DNA of 64,000 bases from Hamadaea tsunoensis DSM 44101. Lineage in GTDB: Bacteria > Actinomycetota > Actinomycetes > Mycobacteriales > Micromonosporaceae. How positions within the stretch are numbered: position 1 is the stretch's first letter; each line of letters opens with the position of its first letter. The translations under genes and the position numbers were made by a program. Where the stretch lies: positions 58,008 through 122,007 of the forward strand of contig NZ_AUAX01000029.1 in assembly GCF_000428945.1 (NCBI RefSeq), read 5' to 3'. The notes under the pieces are model-generated. The model searched no databases. It was not told the DNA's origin and worked only from the letters and a program-made list of their open reading frames with translations. Positions 40,641-49,527 of this stretch are shown piece by piece.

Positions 40641-42242
40641 ATGCGCAAAGAAGCACGGCTCTACACCGACATCTGGGACGACGACCCCGACTGGACCGCG
40701 CTCACCTTCGCCGCGCAGTGGGCGTACACGATGCTGCTCTCGCAGCGCGACCTCGAACACCACGGCGGCATCGCGCTGCGCATCCCACGCTGGTCGCATC
40801 TGGCCAGCGACATGACCGAACCCATCCTCACCCAGGCCATCGACGAACTCGAAGAACACCGGTTCGTGATCCTCGACCGCGCTTACGGCGAGCTGTTCGT
40901 CCGCTCCCTCGTCCGCGGCGACCGCGTTTACAAGCAGCCCAACGTCCTGCGCTCGGCCGCCGACCGGCTCAGCGAAGTCCGCAGCCCCGTCATCCTCGCC
41001 GCCATGCACGCCGAACTCCAGCGCGTCAACGACCTGCCCGACCTGACCGAGAACTGCCGCCTCATCGTCAAGGAGATGCTCGAAGCCACCTCGCCCGGCG
41101 CGCCGCGCCCGGTCCGCCGGCCACGCCGCCGCCCCGCAACCGCGTCCCAGTACCCTTCGGGCGACCCCGGCGCGATGGCTACCGGCGACCCTTCCGCTGG
41201 GGCTAGCGAGAACCCTTCCGGAGAGGACACACCGAACCCTTCAGGCCGCCCATCCGGCAGGCGTGCTGCGAAGCCGACTTCCAAGGCCGCCCCAAAGGCT
41301 TCCTCCAAGAACACCGCGAAGGGTTCCCGCAACCGTTCCGCCAACCCCGACGGTGAAACGTCGGCGAAGGCTTCCGCCTACCGAACCGGCAAGCCGTCCG
41401 CCCAGCCTGCCGCCGACGCGACACCGGTCGCGGCAGCGACGCCAGACGCCGCGCCCCCGGCACCCCCGGCGGCCCCGCTCGATCCGCCTTCACGGGGATC
41501 GGGAAACCCCGCGCCCATCCCTTCCGCCAACCCTCCCGACGACGGACTGCCGCAGCCTGACCCGGCCGCAGGTCCCGCGCCAGCACCGCACGGCCATCGG
41601 GCGATCATGGGTGCCTGGCTGCGCAGCACCGGCGACCGGGTGCCGCCCGCAGACCTTGTCGAACAGGTCGGGCGCGTCCTCGCCGATGCCCTTCAGGTCA
41701 GCGGCTCGGCACAGCGCACAGCCAAGGTCCTCGCCCGCTGGCAGGACGAGGACGGCACCGATCCGGCCCGACTCGCGGCGATGATCGCCAACGCCGCGCC
41801 GCCTGATGTCGCAGCCGCCGCCGAGGCCGCCAGCCCTACCGCGACCGGCGCCGCGCCTTTGGACGCCGAGTTCCGCGATCCGTGGGACTCCGACGCGCTC
41901 GCCGCCGCCACTACAGCCATCACCCAACCGTGGCTGCACGCTCTCACCGACCAGCCCACTGCCGAAGCGCTCAGGGACATCGAGTACCACGTCACCCGGG
42001 CACTCACCGACGGCTATTCGCCCGAGCACATCGCCGCACATCTGGCCGCGTGGTACGCGTCCGGCAGCGACGATCCGTGGCAGCTCACCGACCTCATCGA
42101 GGGCGTCGCAGACGCCACCCCGCAGCAAGGCCACCCGGTGAGCGCCGTACCGCCGATCAGCCCAGCCACGACAACGCCCACCGACGACGACACACCGGCC
42201 AACGCCGAAGAATGGCTCGCCACCGCCAAGGCCCAGCCATGA
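40641..42242 (+). CDS. Putative replication-organiser protein with winged-helix N-terminus
   Basis: A 533-residue protein from ATG 40641 (ATG 40584 and GTG 40551 are in frame but lack sites). The N-terminal ~120 residues (MRKEARLYTDIWDDDPDWTA, AAQWAYTMLLSQRDLEHHGG, LTQAIDELEEHRFVI) look like the winged-helix replisome-organiser region of phage and plasmid proteins. A long Pro/Ser/Lys/Ala-rich linker follows (about 155-330), then a helical C-terminal part. The linker DNA holds several AACCCTTCCG motifs also seen in non-coding clusters. It overlaps the next gene as ATGA. A replication role is inference. Confidence 0.6.
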   Translation: MRKEARLYTDIWDDDPDWTALTFAAQWAYTMLLSQRDLEHHGGIALRIPRWSHLASDMTEPILTQAIDELEEHRFVILDRAYGELFVRSLVRGDRVYKQPNVLRSAADRLSEVRSPVILAAMHAELQRVNDLPDLTENCRLIVKEMLEATSPGAPRPVRRPRRRPATASQYPSGDPGAMATGDPSAGASENPSGEDTPNPSGRPSGRRAAKPTSKAAPKASSKNTAKGSRNRSANPDGETSAKASAYRTGKPSAQPAADATPVAAATPDAAPPAPPAAPLDPPSRGSGNPAPIPSANPPDDGLPQPDPAAGPAPAPHGHRAIMGAWLRSTGDRVPPADLVEQVGRVLADALQVSGSAQRTAKVLARWQDEDGTDPARLAAMIANAAPPDVAAAAEAASPTATGAAPLDAEFRDPWDSDALAAATTAITQPWLHALTDQPTAEALRDIEYHVTRALTDGYSPEHIAAHLAAWYASGSDDPWQLTDLIEGVADATPQQGHPVSAVPPISPATTTPTDDDTPANAEEWLATAKAQP

Positions 42243-42802
42243 CCCGCGACGAGATCCGCGACCTCCTGCGGGCCGCTCGCGCCCGCGACAACCGCAAAAT
42301 CACCGACGACCTGATCACCGCGTGGCAGCAAGACCTCGACGACCTCCCGTACGCCCTCGCCGAGGCCGCGCTGCGCTGGCACTACCAGCACAGCCACGAG
42401 TGGCTCATGGCCGCCCACATCCGCGCCAACGCCGCTCACCTCCAACGCGAACGCCTCCGCGCCCAATACCGCCGGCGCCAAGCCGAAGCCGCCCAAGCCG
42501 ATCGCGCGAACCGCGACACCCGGCCGCTGCGCGACCGCAGCGCCGACATCCAGGCCCTCGTCCACGAGATGGCCGCCCGGCTCACCACCCCGGCATCGTT
42601 GGCCATCACCGCCGCCTGGCGCGCCCGGCGCATCACCGCCGGCCCCAGCCGCCCGGCGCCGCCGCCCCCAGCACCACCGCCGGCCGACCTGTCCGATACT
42701 GACCGGGCCGCCCGCGAAGCCGAAGCGATCCGGGCACTGCACAAGGCCGGTCGCCCGTGCGGATCACCGAACTGCGCCCGACCTGAGTGCGTCGACGCGT
42801 GA
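42239..42802 (+). CDS. Putative helicase-loader-like replication protein
   Basis: A 187-residue helical protein. Its N-terminal ~65 residues (LITAWQQDLDDLPYALAEAALRWHYQHSHEWLMAAHIRANA) follow the short-helix pattern of phage helicase loaders: work unit, W, paired helices, then adIRa. The C-terminus is Pro-rich and ends with GSPNCARPEC. It is translationally coupled to the upstream gene. Identification rests on pattern and context only. Confidence 0.5.
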   Translation: MTRDEIRDLLRAARARDNRKITDDLITAWQQDLDDLPYALAEAALRWHYQHSHEWLMAAHIRANAAHLQRERLRAQYRRRQAEAAQADRANRDTRPLRDRSADIQALVHEMAARLTTPASLAITAAWRARRITAGPSRPAPPPPAPPPADLSDTDRAAREAEAIRALHKAGRPCGSPNCARPECVDA

Positions 42803-42848
42803 CCACGAACCATCTGCCGACCCGTTACCTGAACCATAGTCGATCAAG

Positions 42849-42874
42849 TTGTGCACACTCGTCGGTCGTCCACA
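42849..42874 (+). promoter_or_regulatory. Two DnaA-box-like sites
   Basis: TTGTGCACA (42849-42857) and TCGTCCACA (42866-42874) each differ by one base from the actinobacterial DnaA box TTGTCCACA, in the same orientation 17 bases apart, just downstream of the replication-type module. They are candidate parts of an autonomous origin. Confidence 0.35.
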
Positions 42875-42927
42875 GATCCACCACCGCATCCGTTGCACCA
42901 CAACCGATCCCGATGGAAGCTGCGGCT

Positions 42928-43335
42928 GTGAACGTCATTGAGATGGCCGCCGGCCTTTCCGAACAGGTAGGCGCCGAAGGCTCCACCAGCACCGCCGTCC
43001 TCGTCGGGCTGCACCTGACCGTCGCCGTCTGCGCCGCCGCCGCGCCGCCCGACATCGACGCCGAACTACGCTGGGGCCAAACCGCCGTCGCCATCCGCGG
43101 CATCCTCGACATGCTCGACCCGCGACCCGACCGCCGCATTGAGCTGCCCGCCGACCTAGCGTCTGAGCTTGACCTCACGGTCATCGCAGCCGCCCTGGTC
43201 GGCCTGTTGACCGCCATCGCCGACGCGTTCGCCTTCACCGCTGACGGCTATGGCGACCAGACCCTGCGATACGAGTACGCCTGGTACCGCGTCGCAGAGC
43301 AGGATCTGCGCGCCGCGGCCTCCGCGTTGTCATAA
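42928..43335 (+). CDS. Hypothetical helical protein
   Basis: About 135 residues from GTG 42928 (GGAAG seven bases upstream); ATG 42913 would add five. The product is helical with a hydrophobic Ala-rich centre (VLVGLHLTVAVCAAAAPP) and a conserved-looking aromatic C-terminal helix (LRYEYAWYRVAEQDLRAAA). I do not recognise the family. It follows the replication-type genes in the same orientation. Confidence 0.55.
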   Translation: MNVIEMAAGLSEQVGAEGSTSTAVLVGLHLTVAVCAAAAPPDIDAELRWGQTAVAIRGILDMLDPRPDRRIELPADLASELDLTVIAAALVGLLTAIADAFAFTADGYGDQTLRYEYAWYRVAEQDLRAAASALS

Positions 43336-44157
43336 CCACTGGCCGATGGCTGGACGTCGCGCCAGCACCGGCAGGCAGGGGACGGCCAGCCCCGCACACC
43401 CGTGCAAACGTCGCCACCACACCGCGGCAGCAGACCCTTCACTGAACCCGTCCGGGACGGCCGCCGAGCGGCTCCGGATCGGTCGAGGCGCACCGACTCA
43501 GTCTTCCCGGGCCGCACGCGTCGTGGCCCTTGCCCGATCCCCTGCGGTAACCCTTCCGGCAAGGGTCACCCCGACGGCCGTCGTCAGGGTGCGCGCTACC
43601 GATAGGGCAAGCCTCAAACCGGCTGGTCGCAGGGGGTACGCCGTCACGAGAGCGTGTTCGGCGCGCGGTTCCGGGAACGTGATCGACGCCGCCGGCGGTC
43701 GCGTTTCGTGGGGGTCGAGGCGATGCACGGCGACCGCCGCGCGACGGCATGCGGTATGGCTACGGCCGGGCCCTGTGTCGAGGCATAAGCGAACCCTCCG
43801 CGCATGTCCTCCTTGACTCCTTGTGCGAACCCATCGCGAAAGCCTCCGCACAAGCCATCCGCCCACGGTTCTCGGCAGGGATCGCAGAAGACGTCCTGGG
43901 GAATGGGGGTGGTTACGGTCGTGACCAAAGTGGTGCCCCAGACCCCAAACTCCAAACCCCATGTGGGTGGACGCTCTTGGAGATCAACTCACTACGCGCG
44001 CGGGCGCTCACGCGCCTCCACACACCCGGGCGCGCAAGGATGCCAACCATTGTGGGCTGCGGCAACGCGACCGTCGTCACAAACGTCACCGTCGCCACCG
44101 CGCCGCCGATGCGCTACCGCCCACATCGAGCACTGCCACCATCGGGGGGAGCTGGGC
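43336..44157. other. Non-coding region with iteron-like repeats
   Basis: No reading frame here has convincing codon use or a start site. The region holds repeats of an AACCC(T/A)TCC core: GACCCTTC at 43433, AACCCGTCCGG at 43445, TAACCCTTCCGGC at 43548, GCGAACCCTCCGC at 43789 and GCGAACCCATCGCG at 43825. GGTAACCCTT-ccggc-AAGGGTCACC (43546-43570) forms a hairpin. Related sequence lies at 58196-58248 before the relaxase. It could be an origin or a regulatory region. Confidence 0.4.
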
Positions 44158-44469
44158 ATGATCACCAACCGCGACGCGGCACCGCCTCCCGTCACGGCCC
44201 CGACTCGCCGCACGATGCCCCACCTGCCGCCGACCGTGGCCGTTGTCGCGTTCGGCCTGCGCCGGGCCGCCGGATCTACGCCGATGCCTGGGAACGGCCA
44301 GCGGACCATGCCGGTACGGCCCCACCTGTGGGCAGTCCAGGCCGAGCACGCCGACTCCGGCCGGCATGCCGCCTTTGACAGTGACCGCGAACCGTTGCCG
44401 TGCAACGGTTTCACACCTTCGGTCGTGTCTCCTCACCACCTGCGTCATCATCGCATTTTCGGCACCTGA
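44158..44469 (+). CDS. Hypothetical protein
   Basis: A 103-residue frame with GGGGGGAGC just before ATG 44158 and strong third-position G/C, which the competing frames lack. The sequence (VAVVAFGLRRAAGSTP, HLWAVQAEHADSGRH) is not one I recognise and has no membrane segment. It could be the remains of a longer gene. Confidence 0.4.
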   Translation: MITNRDAAPPPVTAPTRRTMPHLPPTVAVVAFGLRRAAGSTPMPGNGQRTMPVRPHLWAVQAEHADSGRHAAFDSDREPLPCNGFTPSVVSPHHLRHHRIFGT

Positions 44470-44586
44470 CCGGCGGACACGACTGCGGGACGGCACCGAC
44501 CGCCGCCCTCGTGCGCAAGCGGGTCGCCGGCCGGGCGGCCGAGGCGTATCGTCCAAATCGGATCGTCTGGGGGGAGGCTGATCAGC

Positions 44587-45813
44587 TTGCGGCGGACCAA
44601 AGTGCGGCGATGGACCAGGGGCCTGCACGACCGGCTCTACATCTCGACTATCCCGACAGGCGCCGAGCCGTCGATCGACATCGGCTGGTTCGACCTGCGC
44701 ACCCAACGACAGCAGCTGATGATCCCCGGCATGATGGCTGAGTTCGACGCCGCGATCACCTGGTGGCGGCACCTGCCCAAGGGGCAGCAAGCAGCCGTGC
44801 TCGCCGACGAGACCGCCGACCTCGCCGCCACTGCCGCCGGCACGCAGGCCCGCGAGCGTGCCCAGCAGGTACGCCCCGGCCTGTTCGGCCGCACGCTCGC
44901 CCGGCTCACCGGCCGGCCGACCCCGGACCAGTCCTGGCGTGTCGGCGCTGCGGGCGAGGACGCCGTCGCAACCAAGCTCGACACCCTCAACCGCCGCGGA
45001 TGGCATGTGCTGCACAGCATCGACACCGGCGCCGGCGACATCGACCACCTCGCCATCGGCCCCCACGGCGTCTTCGTCATCAACACCAAACACCACCGAG
45101 GCTCCCGCGTCGATGTCACCGACCGCGCCGTCACGGTCAACGGCTACCGCCAGCAGTACCCGGCCGAGGTGTCCCGCGAAGCCGCCCTCGCTCGCGCCGC
45201 GCTCGGCCAGGCATGGGGCCACGCCGTACACGTCACCCCGCTGATCGTCGTCCACGGCCACACCAGCATCACCGGCTGGCAGCGCCACCATCCCGGCGGC
45301 GTCCGCGTCCTGCCTTCCCACGCCCTCACCGCCTGGCTACGCTCACCCGGCCCCACGATCCACAACACGGCCGACGTCGAGCAGCTCTACGCCGCCGCCC
45401 GCCGACCGACGACCTGGCGCACCGCAACCGCTCGCCCCGCACCCGCGTGTACGGCCACAGCCCGCGAACACGGCGGTTCCGCGCCGGCCGCGATGCCCGT
45501 CGCCGCGCCCGCATTCGACCCGCGTACGCCGCACTGGCGCGCGCGCATCGAACACGGCGACCCGTACGAGCAGTTCACCGACGCCCAGGCCGCCGCCAAA
45601 CTCGGCCTGCCCCTCGCCGAATTCCTCCACCTGGTCGTGGTCAGCCAGCCTTTCTGGGACCACCCCGCCTGGGGCCGTCCGCCCCTGCCACTGCCCACCG
45701 TCATCACCATGGGCAGTACCCACCGTCTCTGGGCCCGCTGGGGCCTCGCCGAGCACTTCGGCGCACCGCCCGCACCGCCCACCGAACTCGAACAACCCCT
45801 CACCGCCGAATAA
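44587..45813 (+). CDS. NERD-domain nuclease-related protein
   Basis: A 408-residue protein. The central NERD domain (about residues 118-235) has GEDAVATKLDTL, GDIDHLAIGPHGVFVINTKHHRG and a later TPLIVVHG; this is the PD-(D/E)XK-like core, with INTK supplying the lysine. The N- and C-terminal parts are unassigned. The TTG start at 44587 has GGGGGAGG about ten bases upstream. NERD proteins are common on mobile elements and may process DNA; the exact role is unknown. Confidence 0.8.
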   Translation: MRRTKVRRWTRGLHDRLYISTIPTGAEPSIDIGWFDLRTQRQQLMIPGMMAEFDAAITWWRHLPKGQQAAVLADETADLAATAAGTQARERAQQVRPGLFGRTLARLTGRPTPDQSWRVGAAGEDAVATKLDTLNRRGWHVLHSIDTGAGDIDHLAIGPHGVFVINTKHHRGSRVDVTDRAVTVNGYRQQYPAEVSREAALARAALGQAWGHAVHVTPLIVVHGHTSITGWQRHHPGGVRVLPSHALTAWLRSPGPTIHNTADVEQLYAAARRPTTWRTATARPAPACTATAREHGGSAPAAMPVAAPAFDPRTPHWRARIEHGDPYEQFTDAQAAAKLGLPLAEFLHLVVVSQPFWDHPAWGRPPLPLPTVITMGSTHRLWARWGLAEHFGAPPAPPTELEQPLTAE

Positions 45814-45910
45814 CAGCCGCCTGCGGGGTGGTCTCGGCCAGTTGGCCGGGACCACCCCGCCCTGTGCGGTAGCGTGACCGCTCGTCCGCCGGCCTGCAGA
45901 GGAAGCGCCG

Positions 45911-46713
45911 ATGAACACTCGCGTCCGCTGGGACGACCTACCAGAACAGCTGCGCCGACTCATCGAAACCGAAACCGGCCCCTTCGCCGACGCCCAACAG
46001 ATGACCTCGGGAAGCAACTGCCTGCTCGGCATGGCCATGCAAACAGTCCACGGCGACCGCTACTTCCTCAAAGGCGTACCCGACGATCATCGCCGGGCAA
46101 TCTGGACACAAGCCAACGAGGCCCTGATCAACCCCAGCGTGCGCGACCTGTCCGCACCGCTGGAGTTCCATATCAGCGCCGTCGGCTGGGACGTCCTTGG
46201 TTTCCGATTCCTCGCCGACCACCGTCAAGCCGACCTCACACTAGGTTCACCTGACCTACCCCTCATCGCCGACACGCTGCGTCGACTGGCAGCGAAACCG
46301 GCCCGCAAGAGGTTGCCCTGCGAACCATGGCGGACCGCTTCACCACCTACGCCGGCGCCCACGCCTCACTGATGGACGGCACCACCATCGCCCACACCGA
46401 CATGCAAGCCCACAACATCCTCATCGGCCCCACCGCCCGACTCGTCGACTGGGCCTGGCCCACCGTCGGCGCCGCCTGGATCGACACCGCCTACCTGGCT
46501 CTGCACATGATCCGCGCCGGCCACCACCCCAAAGACGCCGAACTCTGGGCCGAAACCCTGCCCGCGTACGCCACCGCCCACGACGACGCAATCTCCGTCC
46601 TCGTCGCCGCCAACGTCGCGATCTGGGAAGAGATCACCGCCGCCGACCCGCAACCCTGGAAAGCCGAAGTCCGCGACGCCGCCCGACGCTGGGCCGCACA
46701 CCGAGGCTTGTAA
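45911..46713 (+). pseudogene. Aminoglycoside-phosphotransferase-like gene with frameshift
   Basis: Two adjacent frames together read like one phosphotransferase-fold protein of about 265 residues. The first (45911-~46315) carries DDLPEQLRRLIETETGPF and the nucleotide-loop region SGSNCLLGMA; the second (~46312-46713) carries IAHTDMQAHNILIG (the catalytic HxDxxxxN) and LVDWAWPTVGAAWIDTAYL (the metal-binding D). The junction, near 46310-46330, needs a one-base shift and has no slippery heptamer, so this is either a pseudogene or a sequencing indel. Confidence 0.65.
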
Positions 46714-47300
46714 CCCCGACACCATCGACGCCAATGAGGGAAGGCATCCCCCACAGGAGCGGCCGCCGAACCGTCATGGCCGGAAGACCCTAAAAGACCA
46801 GTTCAAAAGCATCATTGCCCATGTCCGCGGCTGGCCCGGACCGTTGCTCCCGCGGGCACCGGACGCACCGGCCAAACCCGGGCCGGCACGCCCTGCCAGC
46901 TGATCGTCTGGTCACCACGAACACCCCGCCGGCCTCACCCCGCCGCCGACCGGCGCGAGGTCAGAGCGGCCAGGCGTGACCGCCTGGCTAAGGACCGCCT
47001 TCGGCGGCCTGCCTTTTAAAGCCGCACCCGGCTTACGGCCCCGACCCTCCCGGTCAAGGCCACCTCCAACATCCTTTCCGGGCAAGAACGGCCCGAAAAG
47101 CATCTTGGAGCCTCCAACCTTGACCGCGAGCCTCTGTCGGGACCTAGGGCGCCGAGTACGGGCGGCGGCAGGTGCCGCCGCCCCGCCCAACGGGCGCGGC
47201 AAACCCCCGCCCCGCCGCCGGTCCGCACGTCCACAGCGGACAGAAAAACAGGGATCAAAAGACAAGAAAATCCCTGGTCAGACTACCTTTTTCCTTGCCT
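46714..47300. other. Structured non-coding region, candidate origin or transfer site
   Basis: No gene is visible. The right half is dense in inverted repeats: GCCAGGCG/CGCCTGGC with loop TGAC (46969-46988); AGGaCCGCC/GGCGGCCT (46991-47010); a long imperfect hairpin from GGTCAAGG (47052-47059) to CCTTGACC (47118-47125) whose inner arms match at 17 of 20; and GGCGGCGGCA/TGCCGCCGCC (47161-47182). The first promoter of the downstream array starts at its right edge. Confidence 0.5.
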
Positions 47301-47318
47301 AGTCTGGTAGGATGTTAC
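47301..47318 (+). promoter_or_regulatory. Array promoter, copy 1
   Basis: AGTCTGGTAGGATGTTAC, followed by ATATAAGG. Read as an extended -10 promoter: TGG then TAGGAT. It drives the gene at 47357 through a 38-base leader. No -35 consensus is visible. Copy 4 is identical over 26 bases. Confidence 0.7.
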
Positions 47319-47356
47319 ATATAAGGAAGAGGGAAACCGCAGGAAGGAGAGCCCCG

Positions 47357-47848
47357 ATGTTCACCGACGCAGAGACCGCCCGCGAACTCCAGCGGTGCAC
47401 GGCGTACGACGTCCCCGAGGTCGCACCCGTGACCCACGAGGAGCACTTCTACACCGCCACGCGGGAGATGGCGCAGGCCGCCTGTCAGGAACTCGGCGGG
47501 AAGACGTGGGAGGCGCACGCGGTCATGCCGCGCTACTGGCGCGACGAGAACCACCAGACCGACCAGGTGATCATTCTCGACGACGCTCTGTTGATCGTGT
47601 TCTCCCACATCGTGAAGCACGGTCAGCGCGACCGCCTGCGGCTCACGCTCAACGGCACACCGGTAGCGCACCGCCCGCTGCGCGGCGTGATGGCCTGGCA
47701 TCACGACGCCGCCGTGCGCAGCCTGTACCTGCACGTGCGGCTCATCGAGCCGGACCCGTGCGACGCGTTCACCTGCCGCAAGGCCCCCGAGTGGACCGGG
47801 CTCAACGGCGTGGCCTACTGCGACGAGCACGCCGCCCTTTACCTCTAG
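47357..47848 (+). CDS. Hypothetical protein with C-terminal Cys/His cluster
   Basis: A 163-residue protein; ATG 47357 has AAGGAGA upstream. It contains EEHFYTATREMAQAACQELGG, HAVMPRYWRDENHQTDQVIILDDALLIVF and a C-terminal CDAFTC...GVAYCDEH that could bind zinc. No family recognised. It is the first gene of the long plus-strand array. Confidence 0.7.
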   Translation: MFTDAETARELQRCTAYDVPEVAPVTHEEHFYTATREMAQAACQELGGKTWEAHAVMPRYWRDENHQTDQVIILDDALLIVFSHIVKHGQRDRLRLTLNGTPVAHRPLRGVMAWHHDAAVRSLYLHVRLIEPDPCDAFTCRKAPEWTGLNGVAYCDEHAALYL

Positions 47849-47850
47849 TC

Positions 47851-47868
47851 AGTCTGTCAGGATGTTAC
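47851..47868 (+). promoter_or_regulatory. Array promoter, copy 2
   Basis: AGTCTGTCAGGATGTTAC: extended -10 TGT then CAGGAT. It begins two bases after the previous stop and 16 bases before the next start, so it adds an internal start to a co-oriented run. Confidence 0.65.
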
Positions 47869-47884
47869 TTAAGGAGCAGTCTTC

Positions 47885-48808
47885 GTGATCATCGCCGCCC
47901 AGCCCACGCCGTACTACCTCGGGACCTGCAAGACCTGCAACCGCCCGGTACGCGTCACCGTCGAGACTCCCGCCAACGATCACCGCACGATCGGGTGCCC
48001 CGCGTGCGGCGAGGACGTGGCCGCGCAGCGCCTGTACGCGACTACCACGGCCGAGATCTGCCACCCCCGGTGCCACAACGCGACCGGCCGTGACTGCGAC
48101 TGTGGCTGTGGAGGTCACAACCACGGTAGGACGTGGGCGACCAGCACGAGTGAGGCGGTAGCCGACGAGGTCGCGGCCTGGCGCGAGCGCCAGGCCCAGG
48201 CCGAGGACCGCCGCGCCCGAGCCCACGCGAGCAAGGTTCGCGCGTTCGAGCAGTGGGCCGCCGACACCGAGTCCGGCGACGTCGTCGCGTGGCTGGCCAG
48301 CGACGATCGGCCCGCGTCGGAGTTCCTGGACTCCCTGGCCGAACGTGTGGCCGAGTACCGCGCGCTCAGCCCCGCCCAGGTCAACGGCGCGCGTCGGTGG
48401 ATCGAGGCCGCCGCCCGTCGCATCGAGCGCCGCGCCGCCGCTGTGGCCGCCACCCTGGCCCGCGCCGCCGAGCGCGTCGCGCTCGGACTGTCCGCAGTGC
48501 AGCCCCTGCCGACCGGTAAGGGGGTCGAGGTCACGGGCGTGATCGCGGCGACGGCGATCCGTGACAACCACTTCGCCCGCAGCGGTGCCGCCAGCTACCG
48601 CATGCAGGTCCAGGGCGACGGATGGGAGCTGTGGAGCACCGTCCCGGCCGCCCTGCTCAGCGGCAGCGAGCCCCTGTCGGCCCTGCGCGGCCGGACGGTG
48701 CGGTTCATCGCCGACGTCGAGGCCGACGCCGCCAACCCCGCCACCGGCCAGGCCAAGCGCCCCCGCAAGGCCGCCCTGATCGAGACCGCGCAGCCGGTCG
48801 CCGCCTGA
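47885..48808 (+). CDS. Zinc-ribbon protein with coiled helical middle
   Basis: A 307-residue protein; GTG 47885 with AAGGAG upstream. The N-terminus is a zinc ribbon (CKTCN...GCPACG) followed by a second Cys/His-rich cluster (CHPRCHN, CDCGCGGHNH). A long Ala/Arg-rich helical part (about 100-200) follows, then a beta-type C-terminus (VEVTGVIAATAIRDNHF). Related layouts occur in actinophage and plasmid proteins of unknown role; nucleic-acid binding is plausible. Confidence 0.7.
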   Translation: MIIAAQPTPYYLGTCKTCNRPVRVTVETPANDHRTIGCPACGEDVAAQRLYATTTAEICHPRCHNATGRDCDCGCGGHNHGRTWATSTSEAVADEVAAWRERQAQAEDRRARAHASKVRAFEQWAADTESGDVVAWLASDDRPASEFLDSLAERVAEYRALSPAQVNGARRWIEAAARRIERRAAAVAATLARAAERVALGLSAVQPLPTGKGVEVTGVIAATAIRDNHFARSGAASYRMQVQGDGWELWSTVPAALLSGSEPLSALRGRTVRFIADVEADAANPATGQAKRPRKAALIETAQPVAA

Positions 48809-48815
48809 CAACCCC

Positions 48816-48849
48816 GGGGTACGCCCGGCCCGACCGCCGGGCGTACCCC
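48816..48849 (+). other. Intercistronic stem-loop 1
   Basis: GGGGTACGCCCGGC pairs with GCCGGGCGTACCCC (14 bp, six-base loop CCGACC) between a stop and the next ribosome-binding site. No U-tract follows. Confidence 0.75.
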
Positions 48850-48870
48850 GCCGCCGAAAGGAGAACCACG

Positions 48871-49470
48871 ATGTCCCAGGCAGCCGCCGACAACACGATG
48901 CGCGCGGAGCTTGCCCGCGCCGCCGTCCGAGCGTTCACCGCCATCGCCTACAGCCACGAACGCCGACCGATGTCCGACCCCGAACTCATGAGGATGTACG
49001 CCGACCACGCGTACGCGGCCATGGTCGCGTTTTCGATCGCGGGCGGCAATGGCCCCATGGTCCTGATCCCGAGCATGGAGCCGGGCGACGACCAGCCCGC
49101 CAGCTCTCATGAGATCTGGTGCTCGGTGCAGTGCGACATTGACGAGACGGTGCGCGACTTCCTGTGCAACGTGCGCCACATGCTCGCACAACACGGCCTC
49201 ACCATCGAAGACGTCGAGGCCCGCCGCCTGCCCGTGCTGCCCGTCCCGCATCACACCGAAGCCCTAGCGGCATTCGCCCTGCTGGCGTGCCTGCGCGTCT
49301 ACACCGCCGCTGCATGGCTCGATTACGACCTCATGGACGAGATGGCCGCCGCCAACTACGCCGAAGAGACCGCCGAGGCCGCCGACGACGCAGCCATGAT
49401 CGCCGCCGCCGCCGCCCTGGCCGCCGCCACCCCTGACGAGATCGGCCGGGCCGCCGCCCGCCTGGTCTGA
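48871..49470 (+). CDS. Hypothetical Ala-rich helical protein
   Basis: A 199-residue protein from ATG 48871 (GAAAGGAG upstream). Features are LMRMYADHAYAAMVAFSIAGG, a central HEIWCSVQCDIDETVRDFLCNVRHML and an Ala-rich C-terminal helix. No family recognised. The longer frame from 48622 lies inside the previous gene. Confidence 0.65.
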   Translation: MSQAAADNTMRAELARAAVRAFTAIAYSHERRPMSDPELMRMYADHAYAAMVAFSIAGGNGPMVLIPSMEPGDDQPASSHEIWCSVQCDIDETVRDFLCNVRHMLAQHGLTIEDVEARRLPVLPVPHHTEALAAFALLACLRVYTAAAWLDYDLMDEMAAANYAEETAEAADDAAMIAAAAALAAATPDEIGRAAARLV

Positions 49471-49477
49471 AACCCCC

Positions 49478-49507
49478 GGTGCGCCCGGCAAACCCGCCGG
49501 GCGCACC
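49478..49507 (+). other. Intercistronic stem-loop 2
   Basis: GGTGCGCCCGGC pairs with GCCGGGCGCACC (12 bp perfect, loop AAACCC) just before the ArdC-like gene's ribosome-binding site. Confidence 0.75.
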
Positions 49508-49527
49508 CCACCCGAGAGGAGCGCCCC

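Noticed and set aside
43439..44098. Several 60-150-residue frames on both strands
   Set aside because: They overlap one another, lack ribosome-binding sites and show no consistent third-position bias; the repeats explain their Gly/Arg patterns.
46310..46330. Programmed frameshift in the phosphotransferase gene
   Set aside because: No slippery heptamer is present at the junction, unlike the relaxase case.
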